In this document: piece by piece, positions 1 through 8,390 of the stretch | Layout: the number at the start of each line of letters is the position of its first letter | How positions within the stretch are numbered: position 1 is the first letter of the stretch | NCBI RefSeq assembly: GCF_003315795.1 | Contig: NZ_QMEY01000007.1 | Span: 62,001 to 126,000, forward strand | DNA from: Spongiactinospora rosea | Lineage (GTDB): Bacteria > Actinomycetota > Actinomycetes > Streptosporangiales > Streptosporangiaceae | Length of the DNA stretch: 64,000 nucleotides | Reading direction: 5' to 3' | Notes under the pieces: model-generated | Database searches by the model: none | What the model saw: the letters and a program-made list of their open reading frames with translations, nothing else | What the model was told of the DNA's origin: nothing | Position numbers and translations under genes: made by a program

Positions 1-768
1 GAGCGCTGGCCGGCGATCCTGGTTCCCGGGCTCACCGGCAGCAAAGAGGACTTCCTGGCGATCATGCAGCCGCTGGCCCAGTCCGGCCGCCGGGTGATCG
101 CGATCGACATGCGCGGCCAGTACGAGACCTCCGGCCCGGAAGACCCGCGGGCCTACCGCTGCCCGGCGCTGGGCGACGACATCGACTCGCTCTGCCAGGA
201 GATCTCCGGCGGTGAACCGCTGCACCTGGTCGGCCACTCCTTCGGCGGGCTGGTCACCCGTGAGGCGGTGATCGACGGCCGCACGAAGTTCGCCTCCTAC
301 ACGCTGATGAGCACCGGCCCCGCGGCGATCGTCGGACGGCGCGAGCGGTTCGGCCGGGTCATGATGGACGAGCTGCCCGAGCGCGGCGTGGAGCGCATCT
401 GGAACGAACGCCTGGAGCCCGAGTGCATCGCGGCGGGCGTGTCCGACGAGATCAGGGCGTTCCTGCACAAGCGGCTGCTGGCCAACTCGGTGACCGGCCT
501 GGCCACCATGGCCCACGAGGTGCTGACCGCGCGCGACCGCACCGACGAGCTGGCCGAGATCGAGGTGCCCACCCTGGTCCTGTTCGGGGAGCACGACGAC
601 GGCTGGCCGCCCGAGTCGCAGGCCGATATGGCCGGGCGGCTCGACGCCGACTGCGTGGTGGTGCCCGGCGCGGCCCACTCCCCCGCGGTGGAGGCGCCGG
701 AGACCACGGCCGCCGCGCTGATCAGGTTCTGGAACCTGGCCGAGACCGGATACCACGGCCCGTTCTGA
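1..768 (+). CDS. alpha/beta-hydrolase family protein (5' end outside window)
   Basis: The frame is open from base 1, so the gene begins upstream; 255 codons are visible. It is an alpha/beta-hydrolase-fold enzyme, probably a cytosolic esterase-like hydrolase of unknown substrate. The first visible residues (VPGLTGS) look like the oxyanion-hole strand and loop, so the ATG at base 64 is internal and not the true start. GHSFGG is the nucleophile elbow with the catalytic Ser, FGEHDD supplies the acidic residue and GAAHSP the catalytic His near the C-terminus. The family assignment is firm. Nothing in the sequence or in the neighbouring MpaB-type oxygenase shows what it hydrolyses. Confidence 0.85.
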   Translation, partial: ERWPAILVPGLTGSKEDFLAIMQPLAQSGRRVIAIDMRGQYETSGPEDPRAYRCPALGDDIDSLCQEISGGEPLHLVGHSFGGLVTREAVIDGRTKFASYTLMSTGPAAIVGRRERFGRVMMDELPERGVERIWNERLEPECIAAGVSDEIRAFLHKRLLANSVTGLATMAHEVLTARDRTDELAEIEVPTLVLFGEHDDGWPPESQADMAGRLDADCVVVPGAAHSPAVEAPETTAAALIRFWNLAETGYHGPF

Positions 769-886
769 CCCGCTTGCCGGATCGCCGGGGGCTCGCGAGA
801 TTATTACCCCTATATGGGGAACGAGACGGAAATCGTGGTCCAGCCCCCCGCACACGGTCACCTGGCGGGTCCACATCGACCGCGCC

Positions 887-1720
887 ATGTGGGTCGGCGG
901 AGTACGCGGGCTGATGCTCCAGGCCCTGCACCCGCTCGCCATCCGCGGCGTCTGGCAGAACTCCGACTTCCAGGAGGACCCGTTCGGCCGGCTCCGCCGC
1001 ACCGCGGACTTCGTCGGGCGCGTCACCTACGGCAGCCCGCAGGACGCCGAGGAGATCGGCAGGCGGGTGCGCGGCATCCACCGCTCGCTGCGGATCAAGG
1101 ACCCGGACACCGGCGGGCTGCACCGGGTGGACGACCCCGAACTGCTGCTGTGGGTGCACTGCGCGGAGGTCAGCTCCTACCTGGAGACGGCCAGGCGCGG
1201 CGGGCTGCGGCTGACCGACCGGCAGGCGGACCGCTACCTGGCCGAACAGCGCCGCAGCGCCGCCTACGTGGGCCTGCACCCGGAGGACGTGCCCGGGTCG
1301 CTGGCCGAGATGCGCGCGTACTTCGCGGCGATCCGCCCCTCCCTGAGGCTCACCCCTGAAGCGGCCTCGGCCGTGCGCTTCCTGCTGTGGCCGCGGCTGC
1401 CGGAGGACCTGCGGCACCTCAGCCCCGGAAAGCCGGTGTACTTCCCGTTCGGCGCGCTGTGCTACTACACGCTGCCCGCCTGGGCCAGGCGGATGTACGG
1501 GGTGCTGCCCGAGGTCCCCGCGCCGCTCGTGACGGCGGCGCTGGCCGCCTTCCGGTTCACCATGAACCAGGTCCCCGAACGCGTCCACCACAAGGCGTTC
1601 ATGCCGAGCACGCGGGCCATGCTGGCGGCCTCCCGGGAACGCTTCGCGGCGGCCGGCTACGACACCGCCAAGGGCCTGCGCGGCCTCGGCGACCCCCGCC
1701 GCTGGCCGGCCCGCCCCTGA
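887..1720 (+). CDS. oxygenase MpaB family protein (DUF2236), possible 5' frameshift
   Basis: Member of the DUF2236/MpaB/latex-clearing-protein-like family, heme-associated oxygenases or related proteins; the substrate is unknown. The frame from ATG 887 gives 277 residues starting MWVGGVRGLMLQALHP, with conserved LQALHP and HHKAF segments. Family members normally begin about 20 residues earlier with a TWRVH-type stretch. That stretch (TVTWRVHIDRA) is encoded in this frame upstream of 887, but there is no ATG, GTG or TTG for it between 770 and 887. An ATG at 814 in the neighbouring frame (MGNETEIVVQPP) would join it if one C were removed from the C6 run at 844-849. Either the start is 887 and the conserved N-terminus is lost, or there is a frameshift or sequencing error. 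Confidence 0.75.
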   Translation: MWVGGVRGLMLQALHPLAIRGVWQNSDFQEDPFGRLRRTADFVGRVTYGSPQDAEEIGRRVRGIHRSLRIKDPDTGGLHRVDDPELLLWVHCAEVSSYLETARRGGLRLTDRQADRYLAEQRRSAAYVGLHPEDVPGSLAEMRAYFAAIRPSLRLTPEAASAVRFLLWPRLPEDLRHLSPGKPVYFPFGALCYYTLPAWARRMYGVLPEVPAPLVTAALAAFRFTMNQVPERVHHKAFMPSTRAMLAASRERFAAAGYDTAKGLRGLGDPRRWPARP

Positions 1721-1743
1721 TCTTGCGATGAGCCGGTCGCTGA

Positions 1744-2604
1744 TCAGCCGGTCGCGTCGAGGGCGTCGAACAGGCCCTCCAGGTCCAGTTCGGCGTCCCG
1801 GGTCTGCGCGCCGGCCTCGACCGCGCGGCGCATCCGGTCAACGACGACCTGCGGGGCCGGGTAGACCTTGGCGTGCGCCCGGCCCTCCTCGCGCAGGTCC
1901 GGTACCGGGCCGCCGGCCTCGGCCGCGTCGATGGCCTGCTTGGCGGCCTCGGCGACGCCGGGCGGCAGGGCGGCGATCCGGTGCGCGAGCGCGGTGACGA
2001 AGGCGTCCAGGCCCGCCGGGTCGATCGCGCGGTTGATCCAGCCGTAGCGTTCGGCCAGGTCGGTGCCGAACAGCTCGGCCCCGAGGACGATCTCCAGCGC
2101 GCGGGCCCGCCCGACCAGCCGGGTGAGGTACTGCGTGCCGCCGCCGCCGGGGAAGATGCCCATCCGGGTCTCCGGCTGGGCCAGCCAGGTCGCACCGGCC
2201 GCGGCGAAGCGCATGTCGGCGGCCATGGCCAGCTCGACGCCGCCGGCCCGCGCCCGGCCGCGCAGCTTGGCGATGGTGACCTGCGGCAGGGTGCGGAACC
2301 GCTCGTGCAACTGCTGGAGCGGGTTGAGGTTCGGGTCGCCGCCGGGGTCGGCCAGGGTGGTCAGCTCCTCAGGCTCGAACATCCACTTGAGGTCGGCGTG
2401 CGCGGAGAAGAACTCGGCGTCCGCGCTCTCCACGACGATCACGCGGACCGATTCGTCGTCCCTGACCGAGCGCACGAACCGGAACAGGTCGGTGGCCAGC
2501 GCCTTGTCCAGGGTGTTGATCGGCGGGTTGTCCAGGGTGAGGGTGACCACGGCGCCTTCGCGGGTGAGGCGCACGGCGGTGTAGCCGGTTTCGGCGAGAG
2601 CCAT
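1744..2604 (-). CDS. enoyl-CoA hydratase/isomerase family protein
   Basis: Crotonase-fold protein of 286 residues, expected to act on an acyl-CoA thioester in the cytoplasm. It has the N-terminal strand VVTLTLDNPPINTL, the FSAHADLKWM segment where crotonases form the oxyanion hole (usually A-G-x-D-L; here H-A-D-L), and the second oxyanion loop GGVELAMAAD. The start at 2604 is preceded by AAGGAGTT at good spacing; a longer frame to 2649 lacks a ribosome site. It is divergent from the AraC-type regulator at 2754, leaving 149 bp for both promoters, so that regulator may control it (inference). The substrate is unknown, and the altered first oxyanion loop makes a simple hydratase role uncertain. 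Confidence 0.85.
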   Translation of the reverse strand: MALAETGYTAVRLTREGAVVTLTLDNPPINTLDKALATDLFRFVRSVRDDESVRVIVVESADAEFFSAHADLKWMFEPEELTTLADPGGDPNLNPLQQLHERFRTLPQVTIAKLRGRARAGGVELAMAADMRFAAAGATWLAQPETRMGIFPGGGGTQYLTRLVGRARALEIVLGAELFGTDLAERYGWINRAIDPAGLDAFVTALAHRIAALPPGVAEAAKQAIDAAEAGGPVPDLREEGRAHAKVYPAPQVVVDRMRRAVEAGAQTRDAELDLEGLFDALDATG

Positions 2605-2753
2605 CGGAGAACTCCTTCGGTGATCCTGCGGCTTGCTTGAAATCACCATATGGAGGGGGTGATGGCTCAGGCGATGTCTGTTTGACGCGTTGCTTTGCCC
2701 GTTTGTGGCACGAGGCCCGGTTTGGCGACTCGTACGGTGTTATGGTAACGGCC

Positions 2754-3704
2754 ATGGACGTACTGGCCGACGCGCTGTCGGCGGCAGGGGTGCGCGGCAC
2801 CGTGGCGATCCGCATCGACGGCGGCGACGACTGGGGGGTGACCTGGGCGCGCAACGCCGACGCGGTGCTGTACGCGATGGCCACCGGCACCGCCTGGCTG
2901 ACCCCCGACCTCCCGGGCGGCGGGGGCCCGATAGAGCTGCTGCCCGGCGACGTGGTGCTGCTGCCCACCGGCGCTGCGCACAGCATCGCCGACGCCGCGC
3001 ACCGCACTCCGCTGGCCTGCGACCTGACGCTGGCCGAGGAGTCGGCCCACTCGGGCGCCCCGGTACGTCTGGGGTCCGGCGAGCCGCGCACCCACCTGCT
3101 CGGCGCCTCCTACCGGCACGACCGCGCGGTCTCGCTGCGGGTGTTCGACCTGCTCCCGCCGGTCGTCCACATCCGCGGCGGCCGGGCGAACAGCGGCCTT
3201 GACGACACCGTACGCATGCTCGCCCGCGAGACCGGCGACCCGCAGATCGCCACCACGGTGGTGCTCGACCGGCTGATCGACGTCATCCTCGTGCAGCTGC
3301 TCCGCCACTGGCTGCGCACCCACCCCGACCTCACCCGCGGCTGCTGGCTCGGCGCCCTCGCCGACCCGCTGGTCACCGACGCCATGACCCGCATGCACCA
3401 ACGGCCCGACCGCCCGTGGACCACCGACACCCTGGCCCGCGACCTCGCGGTCTCCCGCTCCACCCTGACCCGCCGCTTCCAGGACGTCACGGGCCAGACC
3501 CCCGGCGCCTACCTGACCCAGTGGCGAATGGACCTCGCGGCCCGCAGACTGCGCGACTCCGACGACAGCGTGGAGACCATCGCCCGCTCCGTCGGCTACG
3601 CCTCGGTCCACGCCTTCAACCGCGCCTTCCGTCGCCTCCGCGCCCAGCCTCCGGCCCGCTTCCGCCACACCATCCGCCACCCCACCCCCAGTACAGAGGA
3701 CTGA
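2754..3704 (+). CDS. AraC family transcriptional regulator with cupin sensor domain
   Basis: DNA-binding regulator of 316 residues. The N-terminal half (about 1-160) is a cupin-type ligand domain like that of the AraC_binding_2 group, with LLPGDVVLLPTGAAHSI forming a cupin strand-turn with His. The C-terminal 100 residues contain two AraC helix-turn-helix motifs: TLARDLAVSRSTLTRRFQ and the recognition segment SVGYASVHAFNRAFRR. The ATG at 2754 was chosen because the cupin begins directly after it; an in-frame upstream ATG-type start at 2637 adds unconserved sequence overlapping the promoter region. It is divergent from the enoyl-CoA hydratase gene. The transposon end lies only 8 bp beyond its stop codon. 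Confidence 0.85.
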   Translation: MDVLADALSAAGVRGTVAIRIDGGDDWGVTWARNADAVLYAMATGTAWLTPDLPGGGGPIELLPGDVVLLPTGAAHSIADAAHRTPLACDLTLAEESAHSGAPVRLGSGEPRTHLLGASYRHDRAVSLRVFDLLPPVVHIRGGRANSGLDDTVRMLARETGDPQIATTVVLDRLIDVILVQLLRHWLRTHPDLTRGCWLGALADPLVTDAMTRMHQRPDRPWTTDTLARDLAVSRSTLTRRFQDVTGQTPGAYLTQWRMDLAARRLRDSDDSVETIARSVGYASVHAFNRAFRRLRAQPPARFRHTIRHPTPSTED

Positions 3705-3712
3705 CCCAGAGC

Positions 3713-3757
3713 CCCTCCACTCGGGTCCGTGTCACCACCCGAAAGGTTGCTCCGTAG
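3713..3757 (+). repeat. left terminal inverted repeat of the Tn3-like element
   Basis: It contains CCCTCCACTCGGGTCCGTG followed, after one mismatch, by CACCACCCGAAAG. Both blocks recur inverted at 9502-9535. Taking GGG at 3723 as the end, the repeat is about 38 bp, the usual Tn3-family length; the inverted identity extends 10 bp further out, which is unusual. Confidence 0.8.
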
Positions 3758-3790
3758 CTGATCGGTTACGAAGAAAGGGGCCCCTGGGCT

Positions 3791-4813
3791 ATGCGGCGGG
3801 AGTGGGAGCTGGAGGACCTCATCGCGTGCTGGACGCTGGATGAGGATGAGTTCGCCCTGGTGGGCAACAAGACCGGGGCGACGAGGCTGGGCTTCAGCCT
3901 GATGCTGAAGCACTTCGAGCTGGAGGCGCGGTTCCCGCGCCGGGAGGACGTGCCCAGGCCCGCGGTGGAGTTCATGGCCGGGCAGGTCAAGGTCGATCCG
4001 GAGCGGTTCACCGGGTACGACTTCACCGCGCGTCAGGTGACCGATCACCGCAAGCAGATCCGGGAGTTCTACGGGTTCTGTGAGCCGGCGGTCGGGGACG
4101 AGGACAAGCTGATCGTGTGGCTGGCCTCCGACATCTGTCCGGCGGAGATGCCGCGGGACCGACTGCGGGCGGCGTTGTTGGCACGCCGCCACCAGGAGAA
4201 GATCGAGCCGCCGACGCCGGGCCGGATCGAGCGGCAGTTCACCGCCGGGACCGTGTCCCGGTCGCCGCCAGGCACGGTCGCCAAGCTGAAGGACCTGCTG
4301 AAGGTCTCCGACCCTGATTCGGTCGCCGCCGGCGGCGGGCGTAGCTTCCTGCAGGAGCTGAAGGAGGATCCGGGGCCGCTGACGCTGGACACGCTGCCGA
4401 CCGAGATCGTCAAGCTGGAGCGGGTGAAGGCGATCGGACTGCCGGACGACCTGTTCAGCCTCGCCGACATCTCCGAGAAGGTCGTGGCCGGGTGGCGGGC
4501 GCGGGCGATGAAGATGTACCCGTCGGATCTTGAGGCCTGCCCGAAGCCGATCCGTCTGACGCTGCTGGCGGCGCTGTGTCATGTCCGCAGGGCCGAGATG
4601 ATCGATGGGCTGGTGGAGCTGCTGATCCAGCTCGTCCACAAGATCAGTCTGCGGGCCGAGCGGAAGGTCGAGCGGGAGATCGGCGAGGAGTTCCGCCGGG
4701 TGCACGGCAAGAACGGCATCCTGGTCCGCATCGCGCAGGCCGCCCTGGACCTGCCCGAGGAGCTGGCCCGTGAGGTGATCTACCCGGCCCTAAGATCCGC
4801 TGCGACAGCCTGA
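3791..4813 (+). pseudogene. tnpA: Tn3-family transposase, N-terminal part (DUF4158 domain)
   Basis: 340 residues corresponding to the N-terminal third of a Tn3-family transposase of roughly 1000 residues (DUF4158 region). Recognisable pieces are LIACWTLDEDEFALVGNKTG, LGFSLMLKHFELEARFP and FYGFCEPAVGDEDKL. The frame ends at 4813 shortly after EELAREVIYPAL, where intact relatives continue into the central domain. About 300 central residues are missing and the C-terminal catalytic part reappears from about 5143. The start ATG lies 34 bp inside the left terminal repeat, the usual place. The fragment has no catalytic residues and cannot transpose by itself. Confidence 0.8.
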
Positions 4814-5142
4814 CCTTCGGCCCAGGAGGCCGGCTGCCGAACATTCCCCTCCAGGACAGCCCGCGGATGAAAGGCGCCTGCGTCCTCTATCAGGCGGAAA
4901 GGATCTACGTCATGGAGACGGCTGATGCTGAACGAGGCGACGTGGCCAGGCACATCCACAAGGCCTTCACCAAGCCGAACGACACCGTACCGGCCAACCC
5001 TGACGGCTCGGCCAAGGTCTTCCCCGGCAACTATGACGCCCCGAACGGCAGTCGCAAGGAGAACGCGCTCACGAGGGCGAATCCAGCGAAGCTCGCCTGG
5101 GACGGCCGCCCCTGGTTCCAATCGAATCGCCGCACCGGCCTG
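4814..5142 (+). other. unidentified segment replacing the central part of the transposase
   Basis: Open in the frame of the C-terminal transposase fragment (product includes MKGACVLYQAERIYVMETAD and VFPGNYDAPNGSRKENALT), but it does not resemble the central domain of Tn3 transposases. The neighbouring frames show nothing recognisable either. It may be filler DNA picked up when the transposase was rearranged, or the end of another gene. Confidence 0.4.
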
Positions 5143-6101
5143 TGGGGGCCGGGCACCTCGTGCGCGTCGGACTCGCGCACGTTCGGATCCTGGCCGGCGA
5201 ACTTCATGACCGAGTGGCACCAGCGATACGGCGGGCCCGGGATCATGGTGTACTGGCACGTCGAACGGAGATCGGCCTGCATATATTCGCAGGTCACAAG
5301 CACGACGGCGTCCAAGATGGCCTCGATGATCGAGGGCCTGCTCCGGCACCTGACCAGCGCGGAGATCGATCGCCAGTACACAGATGCCCACGGTGCTTCA
5401 ATCGTGGGGTTCGCGTTCGCGCACCTGCTGAACTTCAACCTGCTGCGCCGGCTCAAGAACATCGGGTCGGCGCGGCTGTACCGGCCGGGCGTCGGCGAAG
5501 ACGAGACCTGGCCGCATCTCGACGAGGTGCTGTCTAACAAGGCCATCGACCGGGACCTGATCACCCGCAACTACGACCAGATGGTCAAGTACGCCACCGC
5601 GCTGCCCCTGAAGACCGCCGAGGCGCACCAGATGCTGCGGCGTTTCACCCGCGGCGGACCCAAGCACCCCACCTACCAGGCCATCGAGGAGCTGGGGCGC
5701 GTGATCCGCACGATCTTCATCTGCGACCATCTCGCCGACGAAGAGCTCAGACGGGAGATTCACGAGGGCTGAACGTGGTGGAGAACTGGAACTCGGCGAA
5801 CAAGGACATCTTCTACGGCAAGGCCGGTGACCTGACCGGCGACGACCGTGAGCACGTCGAGGTCTCCGCGCTCGCCCTCCACCTGGTCCAGGCCACGATC
5901 GGCTACCTCAATACCCACCTGATCCAAATCATCCTGCACGACGACCCGAAACTGCGCGCACGGCTCACACCCGAGGATCTGCGTGGCTTGTCGGCGCTGT
6001 TCTGGACCCATCTCAACCTGTACGGACGGCTGGAACTGGACATGAACAGGCACCTGGCCCTCGGCCTGGCCGCGCAGCAGACGACCACCGCCACGGCGTA
6101 G
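4867..6101 (+). pseudogene. tnpA: Tn3-family transposase, C-terminal catalytic part, frameshifted
   Basis: From about 5143 the frame matches the C-terminal catalytic domain of Tn3 transposases: LWGPGTSCASDSRTFGSW, RYGGPGIMVYWHVERRS, YTDAHGASIVGFAF and RFTRGGPKHPTYQA. These contain the expected acidic catalytic positions. The frame stops at 5772 (after REIHEG) and resumes from 5775 in another frame with VENWNSANKDIFYGKAGDLTG, a continuous block in intact relatives, so one base has been lost near 5768-5770. The end (LFWTHLNLYGRLELDMN) is the normal C-terminus. The first about 90 residues from ATG 4867 are not transposase-like. Confidence 0.8.
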
Positions 6102-6139
6102 ATCTCGGCCTCGTCGCGCCGCCGCGCGGTAGAAAGTCC

Positions 6140-6403
6140 TCACCTGCGGCGGTCGGCGGCGTCGCTGCGCCCTTGCCGGTAACCGGCCATCCACGCACGG
6201 GCGATCGCGTTCGTCAGCGCGGTGTTCAACAGCTCGTTCGCGGTCAACCGCCCGGCGAACTCCAGCGCCTGCTCGGCGGGCTGACGCCCATCGGACCTGA
6301 CCATGACGACGGCATGCTCTCCGGCGGCCTGCCAGTGGGCGCTGCCCATGGGAAAGATGGACATCGGCGAGACACCGTCGCAATGCGCGATCAGAGTCTC
6401 CAA
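6140..6403 (-). CDS. hypothetical protein inside the transposon
   Basis: An 87-residue open frame beginning with TTG at 6403, with an in-frame stop immediately upstream, so it cannot extend further. The product starts METLIAHCDGVSPM and ends with a basic tail rich in Arg and Asp. I recognise no family, signal peptide or membrane segment. It lies between the transposase remnant and the MerR gene on the same strand as MerR. The TTG start and abrupt 5' end make a truncated gene remnant as likely as a working gene. Confidence 0.3.
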   Translation of the reverse strand: METLIAHCDGVSPMSIFPMGSAHWQAAGEHAVVMVRSDGRQPAEQALEFAGRLTANELLNTALTNAIARAWMAGYRQGRSDAADRRR

Positions 6404-6441
6404 CGAGCCCGGGGCGGCTCAAGACGCACTGGGGCGTCTCA

Positions 6442-6813
6442 TCAGGAAGCTCGGATTTCGTGGCTCACGGCGTCGAGGTAGTCGTTGATAGCTCGGTGGT
6501 TTTTCGTGAAGCATTCGATCTTCTCTGCCATGCGGTCGCGTTCGCGTTCGAGTGTCGCAATCATGTCTGGGGTGACGTAGGGCAGGTATATCGCCCTTGA
6601 GCCGTCCAGGCAGGGAAGGATCTGCTTGATGATCCGGGTGGGCAGGCCTACTTCGAGGAGGCCCCGCACCTGCCGCACCCGGTCGACAACGTAGTCCTCG
6701 TAGCTCCGGTACCCGTTGGGGAGCCGTTCGGAGTGGATCAGCCCCTGTTCCTCGTAGTAGCGGAGCATCCGCACCGGCGTGTCCGTGCGCCGGGAGAGCT
6801 CGCCGATCTTCAT
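6442..6813 (-). CDS. MerR family transcriptional regulator
   Basis: A 123-residue MerR-type regulator. Residues 1-70 form the winged helix-turn-helix (MKIGELSRRTDTPVRMLRYY, with the typical RYYEEQGL turn), followed by a coiled-coil dimerisation helix (MIATLERERDRMAEKIE) and a short C-terminus without an obvious metal-binding Cys cluster. This suggests an organic ligand or another signal. ATG 6813 was chosen over GTG 6819 because AAGGG lies at workable spacing only for the ATG. It is divergent from the MFS exporter and a palindrome sits between them, so it very probably controls the exporter. It is transposon cargo. Confidence 0.88.
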   Translation of the reverse strand: MKIGELSRRTDTPVRMLRYYEEQGLIHSERLPNGYRSYEDYVVDRVRQVRGLLEVGLPTRIIKQILPCLDGSRAIYLPYVTPDMIATLERERDRMAEKIECFTKNHRAINDYLDAVSHEIRAS

Positions 6814-6863
6814 CCCCACACCCTTCGTGTCCGGGCTCCGATGCAGCCGGACTTGACCCTCAC

Positions 6864-6882
6864 ATCAATGTCATACATTGAT
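6864..6882. promoter_or_regulatory. probable MerR operator between merR-type gene and MFS gene
   Basis: Perfect inverted repeat ATCAATG, 5-bp spacer, CATTGAT in the 78-bp divergent intergenic region. A TTGACC -35-like box for the MFS direction lies at 6853-6858, so the palindrome falls between -35 and the transcription start, where MerR regulators bind. A weaker outer symmetry (ACCCT and AGGGT) surrounds it. Confidence 0.6.
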
Positions 6883-6891
6883 GATCAGGGT

Positions 6892-8151
6892 ATGACACGA
6901 ACGGATACATCACCACCCCTCTCCGCCGTTGACGCACGGTTCCCGCTCGCGGGTCTGCTGGCTCTGGCTGCCACGGGGTTCATCACGCTCCTGACGGAGA
7001 CGATGCCCGCTGGGATGCTGTCGCAGATGAGCCGCGACCTGGGAGTGAGCGAGGCGGCTGCGGGGCAGAGCGTCACGGTCTTCGCGATCGGGGCGATTCT
7101 CGCGGCGGTCCCTCTCACGAGAGCCACGATCGGCTGGCGACGCAAGAACCTGCTGCTGTTCGCGATCTCCGGGTTCGCGGTCGCCAACACGGTCACGGCC
7201 TTTTCCGACAGTTTCGCGCTCACCCTGGCCGCGCGGTTCCTCGGCGGCATCGTCGGCGGCATGCTCTGGGCGCTCCTTGCCGGTTACGCCCGGAGGATGG
7301 TTCCCGCACACCAGCGCGGCAAGGCCATGGCCATCGCGATGGCGGGCGGGACCGTGGCACTGTCCGTCGGGGTCCCCGCAGCCGCGTTCCTGGCCAAGGC
7401 CGTCGAATGGCGATTCGCGTTCGGGATCATCACGCTGGTCACTCTCGCACTGATCGTATGGGTGATCGCCACCGTTCCGAACTTCCCCGGCCAATCCAAG
7501 GGCGCACGACTGCCGCTGGCCCACACGTTCCGTCTGCCCGGAGTCGCCCCGATCCTCGTCGTGACGTTGATGTTCGTGTTCGCACACAACATCCTCTTCA
7601 CCTACATCGCCCCGTTCCTGGCTCCGCTCGGCATGGCGGGTCAGGTCGATTCGGTGCTGCTCACCTTCGGCCTGATCTCGCTCGTGAGCATCTGGCTCAC
7701 CGGCGCACTCATCGACCGGCACCTGCGCAAGCTCATGATTTTGGCCTGCGCGCTCCTGGCCACAGCCGCTCTCATCCTGAGCGTCTTCTCTGGCAACCCC
7801 GCCCTCGTGTACGCCAGTGCAGCCCTGTGGGGACTCGCGTTCGGCGGTGCTTCAACCCTGCTGCAAACCGCGATCGCTGACGCCGCAGGCGCAGCGGGCG
7901 ACGTCGCACAAGCACTCCTCACCACATGCTGGAACATCGCGATCGCCACAGGCGGGATCATCGGTGGTATCACCCTCAACGTGCTGGGACCCCCCTCCTT
8001 GAGCTGGATCACGCTCGCGCTCCTGCTCCCGGCGCTCGCTATCGTCGCCGGCGCACGTCGACACGGATTCACCAGCCGCTCATTCCAACGCGAGACCGCC
8101 TCTGAACCGGACACGGGACACCAGACAGCCGAAAACGACGCGCTGGCGTGA
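6892..8151 (+). CDS. MFS transporter, drug or sugar efflux type
   Basis: A 419-residue major facilitator superfamily exporter of the 12-helix DHA1/AraJ-like group, located in the cytoplasmic membrane. The opening TETMPAGMLSQM before a conserved loop, the Gly-rich helix ARFLGGIVGGMLWALLAGY, and the central basic loop between the two six-helix halves are typical. Start ATG 6892 was chosen because it follows the operator; an ATG at 6868 would lie inside the palindrome. It is cargo of the Tn3-like element with a dedicated MerR regulator, an arrangement usual for inducible efflux. The substrate cannot be read from the sequence. Its coding sequence looks less GC-rich than the chromosomal genes around it, consistent with transfer. 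Confidence 0.88.
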   Translation: MTRTDTSPPLSAVDARFPLAGLLALAATGFITLLTETMPAGMLSQMSRDLGVSEAAAGQSVTVFAIGAILAAVPLTRATIGWRRKNLLLFAISGFAVANTVTAFSDSFALTLAARFLGGIVGGMLWALLAGYARRMVPAHQRGKAMAIAMAGGTVALSVGVPAAAFLAKAVEWRFAFGIITLVTLALIVWVIATVPNFPGQSKGARLPLAHTFRLPGVAPILVVTLMFVFAHNILFTYIAPFLAPLGMAGQVDSVLLTFGLISLVSIWLTGALIDRHLRKLMILACALLATAALILSVFSGNPALVYASAALWGLAFGGASTLLQTAIADAAGAAGDVAQALLTTCWNIAIATGGIIGGITLNVLGPPSLSWITLALLLPALAIVAGARRHGFTSRSFQRETASEPDTGHQTAENDALA

Positions 8152-8278
8152 TCGGTGGCGTCGCCTCTTGCATCCGCCGCCTTGTGGCGAGCTGCAACGC
8201 TGACCGGCGGCGGTGTCCCACGGTTTGTTGGATGAGGTCATGCCGGCGTCCAGCCTGCCTTTAGCAAGCCCGTTAGCA

Positions 8279-8310
8279 AAAGCCCCCTTCCATGATCGGA
8301 AGGGGGCTTT
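8279..8310. terminator. strong hairpin terminator between MFS gene and tRNA fragment
   Basis: A 13-bp perfect stem (AAAGCCCCCTTCC and its complement) with loop ATGATC. On the minus strand it follows the 3' end of the tRNA-Thr fragment by a few bases and ends in TTTT, so it is the original terminator of that tRNA. On the plus strand it can also end MFS transcription. Confidence 0.85.
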
Positions 8311-8314
8311 GAGG

Positions 8315-8359
8315 TGGAGCCGCCTGTCGGAATCGAACCGACGACCTATTCATTACGAG
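8315..8359 (-). tRNA. tRNA-Thr(CGU), 3' half only (probable attachment-site remnant)
   Basis: Forty-five bases from the anticodon loop to CCA of a tRNA with anticodon CGU. The loop CTCGTAA, the 3' anticodon-stem strand TGAAT, a perfect T-arm (GTCGG, TTCGATT loop, CCGAC) and an acceptor strand ending GGCTCCA are all present. Upstream sequence (TTTTGAA) cannot pair with TGAAT, and no D-arm or 5' acceptor strand exists, so the tRNA is truncated at the anticodon loop. A tRNA 3' half plus its terminator is the usual footprint left by a tyrosine-integrase element; no integrase remains here. Confidence 0.75.
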
Positions 8360-8390
8360 TTCAAAAGCGGGCTATCGATCATGTGGAGAC

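Noticed and set aside
6733..6891. N-terminal extension of the MFS transporter
   Set aside because: It overlaps the MerR gene and operator antisense, and the sequence is not membrane-protein-like; ATG 6892 is better.
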